Origin: Propionibacteriaceae bacterium
GTDB lineage: Bacteria > Actinomycetota > Actinomycetes > Propionibacteriales > Propionibacteriaceae
DNA length: 43,817 nt
Assembly (NCBI GenBank): GCA_031285845.1
Contig: JAITVK010000009.1
Span: 1-43,817, forward strand
Direction of reading: 5' to 3'
The translations under genes were made by a program, and so were the position numbers. Below the pieces are notes generated by a model, which saw only the letters and a list, made by a program, of their open reading frames with translations, had not been told where the DNA came from and ran no database searches. Of this stretch, positions 39,633 through 43,817 are shown one piece after another. The stretch's first letter is position 1. The number at the start of each line of letters is the position of its first letter.

Positions 39633-41936
39633 TCAGGCCGCCGACACCGTGGTGTCGCGCCAGCTCGCCTGGGTGAAATGAGACCTCAGTCCGACTGCGC
39701 CGTGGCTCTGGCAGCTCGCCACCGTCTGCGACAACACAGTCACTTGCTGGGCGGAGTCGACCGGATTCAGGCTGACCGAGAATGAGCAACCTCGCACGGC
39801 GACCGACAGGTGATACCAATCCCCGACCGTCACGCCCGCGGCGATCGACGCCGAGGCGATGCCCGTCCAATTGTTGTCCTGACTACCCAAGACGAGCTGT
39901 CCGCTGGTCTGATCGACCCCGACGTAGTAGCCGGTGTGAGCGTCGGCCCCCACCGCTGGATTAGTCGTACGAACCAAAACGCCCGCCTGACCAGCCGAGT
40001 CCAACCGCAGATCAGTGTCGACGGTGTAATCCGAACCGTCGCTGGAGCCGATCATCGCTTTAGGTCCGGCGACATCGGCCGCAGTCTGCGTCACGACGCC
40101 GGCTGAGGCCTGCCACTGCCCACCGTAGGCGTCGAAGTCGGTCGAGGTCACATTGACATCCCGCCAACTGGCCGCGGTGAAGTGCGAGCGGAATCCGGCC
40201 ATGCCCGCTGGCTGACAGCCGGGAACGGTCACGGCGAGCTCAGTGGCGGCGGCCGAACCATCCGCCGGCGCGACACTCAGCGCGAAGTCACAGCCGTTGG
40301 CTTCGACCCGCATCCGATACCACGCGCCCGGAGTCACTCCGCCGACCACCGAGGCCGACCCCAAAGAGGTCCAGTTATGGTTCTGATAACCGAAAACGAA
40401 CTCGTCAGTCCCAGACTCCACTCCGACGTAGTAACCAGTGTGGGCATCGGCCCCCTGACCCGGTGCGGTCACCCGCATGAGCAGACCCGCCTGCCCATCC
40501 GCGTCGAGGCGCACGTCCGACTCGATCACGTAGTCTGACCACGAGGTCGTGCCGAACAGGGCCTTCGTGCCAGCCTCGTTGGCCGTTTGCGCGAGAACGC
40601 CGCCGCCTTGAGACCAGACACCGCCGTACTCAGCCAAACCGACTTTGGCCGACTCCTGGAAACTGGGCGTCAGATCCAGGCTGCCCAGACTGGCCGAGCC
40701 CATACGAATCTCGCATTGATTGCCTGTGCCCGGGATCCACGTGCCCGCCAGGTAGAGCAACTGTTGGCCGTCCACACTGGGCAGGATCGGAGAACTGTAA
40801 CCGGGACATGACGGTTCGCCGGGGTTGTAACCGCCGGTGGGATCCACACTGACTGGAGCGGTCACCTCGAACCATGGCCCCACCCCCAAGTTGGTGTTGG
40901 CGAAGATGACACGGCCCGACTCTGGCTGCACGGTATAGTTCCCGGTGGTTCCAGTGCCGATCCGCTGGCCCGAGATCAAGACGGTCCCATTGGGACCACC
41001 GGCCGGACTCCAGGTGATGTACGGAGTGTGCAAAAGCTGACGTCCATCACTGGTCTGAACCAGAGTTCCCGGATCACTGGGATCACCCCAGTCCAGACCG
41101 TTCGAACTCACTTTGACATAAACCTGACAAGCATGGTCGGCGTCGGTGGCGTCACGGCACATCTCATAACTCATCATGAAGGTCCCGTCAGGCAGCGCGG
41201 CGATGGTCTGCATCCCGGGCCTGGCCAGATTGTCCGCTGGGAAAGCGACGTCTGGAGTGATGCTCGAACTCCAGCTACGACCGCCATCCGTGGAGAGAAA
41301 ATGACCGATGATCTGGTTGTTGGTCGAACCGCCCGATGGGCGCTCGTCGCTGATGAAACATCCCAAGGTCCCGCTCGGAGTCTGGAAGAACCACGGTTCC
41401 CAGATGCCTTGGCCCATCGCGTTCGGCTGGCCGGAGGTGGCCACACAGTCCGACCAATGGGTCCAGGTGCTGCCGCGATCCTGACTGCGGAAGACCTCGA
41501 CCTTTTGAGCCGTGAAGTCGCCTAGGCTCCAGGCGGTGCCAGCGGCCAAGATGTCTCCGGCGGTCAACCCGCCAGCGGTGTACGGGACTTCGAACAGCGT
41601 GGGCGCCTCCAGATCCCACCCCGGTGTGTTGGAGCCGAGCGTGGAGGCGAGCGTCCACGAGTCACCGCCGTCAGTGCTGCGGTAGATCGGCAAAACGGTG
41701 GGCGAGCCCTGGAAACGCTTGGCGAATGTCGCCAGGAGAGTGTCGTCGTCCGTGTGGTCGTTGATCACCCGGATCAGACGTGGATAGCTGGCGTCCCCGT
41801 CCGGATACTGAGCGAGATCCGGGGTGAAGAACACAGAGCCGTCGGCTGTGGCCGAGGCATTGGTCGCTGGCATGAGCGCCAGCAACACAGCGATGAGGGT
41901 GGCGAAGATCCCCCCTTGTTTGAGCCTTCGTGACAT
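39633..41936 (-). CDS. Secreted sialidase/GH93-fold glycosidase with two LamG-like repeat domains
   Basis: 767 residues from ATG 41936 (GAAAGG 7 bases upstream). A Sec signal peptide (1-31) precedes a six-bladed propeller with Asp boxes (YRSTDGGDSW, FRSQDRGSTW, LSTDGGRSW). Blocks like GIWEPWFFQTPSGTLGCF, then SDERP, and ARPGMQTIAALPDG resemble exo-arabinanase (GH93) more than classical sialidases; the catalytic Asp/Glu pair cannot be set from sequence alone. Two similar C-terminal domains (about 400-580 and 590-767), each with DAHTGYYVGV and a final ASWRDVNV/ASWRDTTV, are probably carbohydrate-binding. It is exported and acts outside the cell, likely releasing the sugar that the ABC operon imports. 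A promoter and operator precede it. Confidence 0.85.
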   Translation of the reverse strand: MSRRLKQGGIFATLIAVLLALMPATNASATADGSVFFTPDLAQYPDGDASYPRLIRVINDHTDDDTLLATFAKRFQGSPTVLPIYRSTDGGDSWTLASTLGSNTPGWDLEAPTLFEVPYTAGGLTAGDILAAGTAWSLGDFTAQKVEVFRSQDRGSTWTHWSDCVATSGQPNAMGQGIWEPWFFQTPSGTLGCFISDERPSGGSTNNQIIGHFLSTDGGRSWSSSITPDVAFPADNLARPGMQTIAALPDGTFMMSYEMCRDATDADHACQVYVKVSSNGLDWGDPSDPGTLVQTSDGRQLLHTPYITWSPAGGPNGTVLISGQRIGTGTTGNYTVQPESGRVIFANTNLGVGPWFEVTAPVSVDPTGGYNPGEPSCPGYSSPILPSVDGQQLLYLAGTWIPGTGNQCEIRMGSASLGSLDLTPSFQESAKVGLAEYGGVWSQGGGVLAQTANEAGTKALFGTTSWSDYVIESDVRLDADGQAGLLMRVTAPGQGADAHTGYYVGVESGTDEFVFGYQNHNWTSLGSASVVGGVTPGAWYRMRVEANGCDFALSVAPADGSAAATELAVTVPGCQPAGMAGFRSHFTAASWRDVNVTSTDFDAYGGQWQASAGVVTQTAADVAGPKAMIGSSDGSDYTVDTDLRLDSAGQAGVLVRTTNPAVGADAHTGYYVGVDQTSGQLVLGSQDNNWTGIASASIAAGVTVGDWYHLSVAVRGCSFSVSLNPVDSAQQVTVLSQTVASCQSHGAVGLRSHFTQASWRDTTVSAA

Positions 41937-41997
41937 GGTCAACCTTTCACTGTGGCGATGTCCGCGGCCCGAGGCGTTCGGATGCGACATCGCACCG

Positions 41998-42044
41998 TTT
42001 GCCAACGTAGGCACAAGCGTAGCCGGTCAAGTAGTCACCGTCAA
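41998..42044 (-). promoter_or_regulatory. Promoter and LacI-type operator of the secreted glycosidase gene
   Basis: Minus strand: TTGACG (42039-42044), 17-base spacer, TACGCT (42016-42021), the same spacing as the sugar ABC promoter. Just downstream, plus-strand TTTGCCAACGTAGGCACA (41998-42015) matches the SBP operator in its 11-base core. The left half-site TTGCC and right half-site GGCA keep the palindrome. Confidence 0.7.
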
Positions 42045-42087
42045 ACCACACTGACATCATCGGCCGTGATCGCCAGACAGAGTCGAT

Positions 42088-42113
42088 AGATCGTACGGCT
42101 TATCGCTTCTTGG
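42088..42113. repeat. Duplicate of the end of the AI-2E gene
   Basis: AGATCGTACG at 42088-42097 followed by TATCGCTTCTT is a near copy of 42160-42183, the 3' end of the AI-2E gene. In the minus direction both would encode a KKR stop. It seems to be a short tandem duplication about 72 bases apart. Confidence 0.45.
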
Positions 42114-42131
42114 TCACCACGTGCGTTTGGG

Positions 42132-42154
42132 CGTGGACTGGGCTTCGATCCACG
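42132..42154. terminator. Hairpin downstream of the AI-2E gene
   Basis: CGTGGA (42132-42137) and TCCACG (42149-42154) pair around an 11-base loop, about 18 bases after the AI-2E stop on the minus strand. It is a possible terminator. Confidence 0.45.
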
Positions 42155-42171
42155 TCGTCAGATCGTACGAT

Positions 42172-43455
42172 CTAGCGCTTCTTCTTAGTTGGCTGCTCGT
42201 CTTCGCGTTTCAGGTCGGCCAACTCGCTGGCGGCGGCCCCGCCCTTCCGCGACGAGGCGCCGTTTCGATACAGAACGGCCGTCAGTTTGCGGACCCGCTT
42301 CGCACGCGCGACCAGCGTGGACTGCTCTTCGGGATCCTGATCCGATGTCCTCGGGTTCGACGCGATCAACACGTTCAGCCAGCGCGTACGCGGGTCGATG
42401 TCCACCAGCAGCGTCTTGACGAGTAGCGTCGACGGCACGGCCAACAGAGCGCCAAGCGGACCCAAGACGTACGACCAGATCAGCAGCGACAGGACGGCGA
42501 CTGTCGGGGTGATGCCGACCGCGTCGCCGGTGAACTTCGGCTGAATGAAAGTCTGGAGCACGGTGTTGAAAATCGTGTAACCGACCGCGACCCATAGCGC
42601 CGTCCAGGGGCCGTTCGCCAGCAGGGCCATGATGGTCGGCGGGATGATGCCGATGATGAAACCGATGTTGGGAATGTAGTTGGTGACGAAGCTCATCGTC
42701 GCCCACACCGTGGCCAGGGGCACACCGAGCCCCAGCAGCAATCCCCAGTTGCACAGGGCGACGGTCAGACCGAAGACGGTGGTGACGACCCAGTACTTGC
42801 GCGTGCCGCGTGCGAAGGTTGACAGCGCCCAGGCAAGCGTCGGGTTGTGGCGCTCCTGCAGTCGCTTCATGCGAGCGGAGAACCCGGTCGAATCCATCAC
42901 CATGAAGACCAGGATCATCAAGATGGCGACGAACAGGCCGACGAAATCGGTCAGGCCCGACAGGATCGCATTCAAGGTGTTGAGAATGGTGGGGATGGAG
43001 ACGTCTTGGAGCCGGTCGAGGATCGTGTCCCAAGCGATGTTGTCGGTGGCGATGCCCATTTGGTTGACCAGGCTGATCAGTTGATGCTGCAACTCGGTGA
43101 ACCGCTCCGAATAGTCGGGCAGTTTGCCGACCAACTGGGCGATCGTCCAGCCGACCGACCAGATCAAACCTCCCAGGATCGCCACACAGGCCAATCCGGC
43201 GACGATCGACGCCAAGAACCGCGGAATCCAGCGCGACAATGCCTGCTGAATCGGCCACACCACGATGACCAGGTTGAGCGCCATGAACGACGCCGCCAAC
43301 GTGGACTTGATCGGTTGAACGCCTTGGATGATCAACACCGCCGCGGCCAGGCCCAACAAAATGACCAACGTCCGTGGGATAAGCGCAGACGAACCCGCAC
43401 CACTGACCGCCTCATCAGGTGGGTCGAGTGGATTGTCCAGTGCGTCTGCTGCCAT
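42172..43455 (-). CDS. AI-2E (UPF0118) family membrane protein
   Basis: 427 residues from ATG 43455. The longer frame to 43785 is not supported. Typical PerM/AI-2E layout: three initial helices, a soluble region with amphipathic helices (LVGKLPDYSERFTELQHQLI), the central long helices and the hallmark MSFVTNYIPNIGFIIGIIPP, then further helices (about 7-8 total). A basic tail KKRK ends it. Proteins of this family have been linked to AI-2 or ion export; which applies here is unknown. The start is leaderless-like: CACACT lies 6 bases before the ATG. Confidence 0.92.
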   Translation of the reverse strand: MAADALDNPLDPPDEAVSGAGSSALIPRTLVILLGLAAAVLIIQGVQPIKSTLAASFMALNLVIVVWPIQQALSRWIPRFLASIVAGLACVAILGGLIWSVGWTIAQLVGKLPDYSERFTELQHQLISLVNQMGIATDNIAWDTILDRLQDVSIPTILNTLNAILSGLTDFVGLFVAILMILVFMVMDSTGFSARMKRLQERHNPTLAWALSTFARGTRKYWVVTTVFGLTVALCNWGLLLGLGVPLATVWATMSFVTNYIPNIGFIIGIIPPTIMALLANGPWTALWVAVGYTIFNTVLQTFIQPKFTGDAVGITPTVAVLSLLIWSYVLGPLGALLAVPSTLLVKTLLVDIDPRTRWLNVLIASNPRTSDQDPEEQSTLVARAKRVRKLTAVLYRNGASSRKGGAAASELADLKREDEQPTKKKR

Positions 43456-43461
43456 GGTCTC

Positions 43462-43467
43462 AGTGTG
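43462..43467 (-). promoter_or_regulatory. -10-like box of a probable leaderless transcript (AI-2E gene)
   Basis: On the minus strand CACACT ends 6 bases before the ATG at 43455, with GAGACC between, the same layout as seven other genes here; the first base departs from TANNNT. Confidence 0.45.
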
Positions 43468-43719
43468 CCACAGCAGCCTTGTCCTGTCATCGCACGATCG
43501 TCCCCGAACCCGAAACTGGGTTGACGCTCCTGCGAACCCCCATCCGAACCCCGAAACCGTCCAGATCACGACGGCTACGAGGGGCGCCAGTGACGGGGAT
43601 GAGCGGGATGGGACGCACCCGGGGGTACGAGTGCCGCCAAGCCACGCGTGTCCCTCGACAAGAGTCGGAACCCTTGACACAACCCTGCCCAAGTGAGTCC
43701 TGACACCGTACGCAGCAAA

Positions 43720-43788
43720 CTCGTGGACGGGTTGTGTCACCCAAAACAGCGAAAACCGGTCGAAACACCGACACAACCCCTCCACGAG
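43720..43788. repeat. 19-bp inverted repeat near the window end
   Basis: CTCGTGGACGGGTTGTGTC (43720-43738) and GACACAACCCCTCCACGAG (43770-43788) pair at 18 of 19 bases around a 31-base loop. It may be a terminator, an operator, or an element end of whatever lies beyond the window. Confidence 0.6.
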
Positions 43789-43817
43789 ACGACACCAAGA
43801 CCGAACAAGCCCAACTT

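Larger units (their letters stand above)
43456..43817. other. Non-coding end of the window
   Basis: No gene is supported on either strand. It carries the promoter of the AI-2E gene, three copies of the 10-mer GACACAACCC (43676, and in the inverted repeat), and the inverted repeat at 43720-43788. Confidence 0.6.

Overview
The window reads as chromosomal DNA of a high-G+C Gram-positive bacterium (Actinomycetota). Supporting signs are a tRNA-Gln next to glmU and prs, MacAB-like ABC operons with lipoproteins, an ECF sigma factor with a beta-propeller partner, many secreted proteins with Ala-rich signal peptides, and repeated start sites where a TANNNT -10 box lies 6-7 bases before the start codon (leaderless transcripts). 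A Lys-type MurE homologue hints at a lineage with lysine or ornithine in its peptidoglycan, but I cannot name the genus.

Layout. 1-4654: small accessory genes, namely a MoaF-like protein, a secreted FN3-like protein, two paralogous two-helix membrane proteins (one carrying a C-terminal transposase-type HTH), a tRNA-Gly(CCC) with partial copies of its 3' end downstream, and a secreted DUF5648/excalibur protein. 4655-9373: a repeat-rich intergenic stretch, then a minus-strand XRE regulator with a PLDc_N peptide and an ABC-2 exporter pair, divergent from a conserved unknown gene across a palindromic operator. 9466-11902: a DUF2975 / Cro-type regulator / DUF4173 operon. 12228-17146: a MacA-like adaptor, ABC ATPase, FtsX-type permease and lipoprotein operon. 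17397-20490: an ECF sigma factor overlapping a membrane-anchored beta-propeller protein that may be its anti-sigma partner. 20585-21655: a LacI-family regulator.

21787-32701 is mostly core metabolism: Lys-type murE, prs, glmU, tRNA-Gln(TTG), an aspartate/aromatic aminotransferase, a GT28/MGDG-synthase-like glycosyltransferase, a long Pro/Ser/Gly-rich membrane protein, RarD and a dCMP-deaminase-like protein.

32797-41936 is a carbohydrate-utilisation locus: substrate-binding lipoprotein, two permeases and a GH2 glycosidase in one operon; a divergent LacI regulator; and a secreted sialidase/GH93-fold enzyme. The transporter operon and the secreted glycosidase gene each have a well-spaced promoter with the same operator core (GTTTGCCAACG) just downstream of the -10 box, which ties them into one regulon. 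No ATPase is encoded here, so the importer probably uses a shared one. 42172-43455 encodes an AI-2E-family membrane protein, and the window ends in non-coding DNA with a 19-bp inverted repeat.

I see no CRISPR array, rRNA, intact insertion sequence or prophage.
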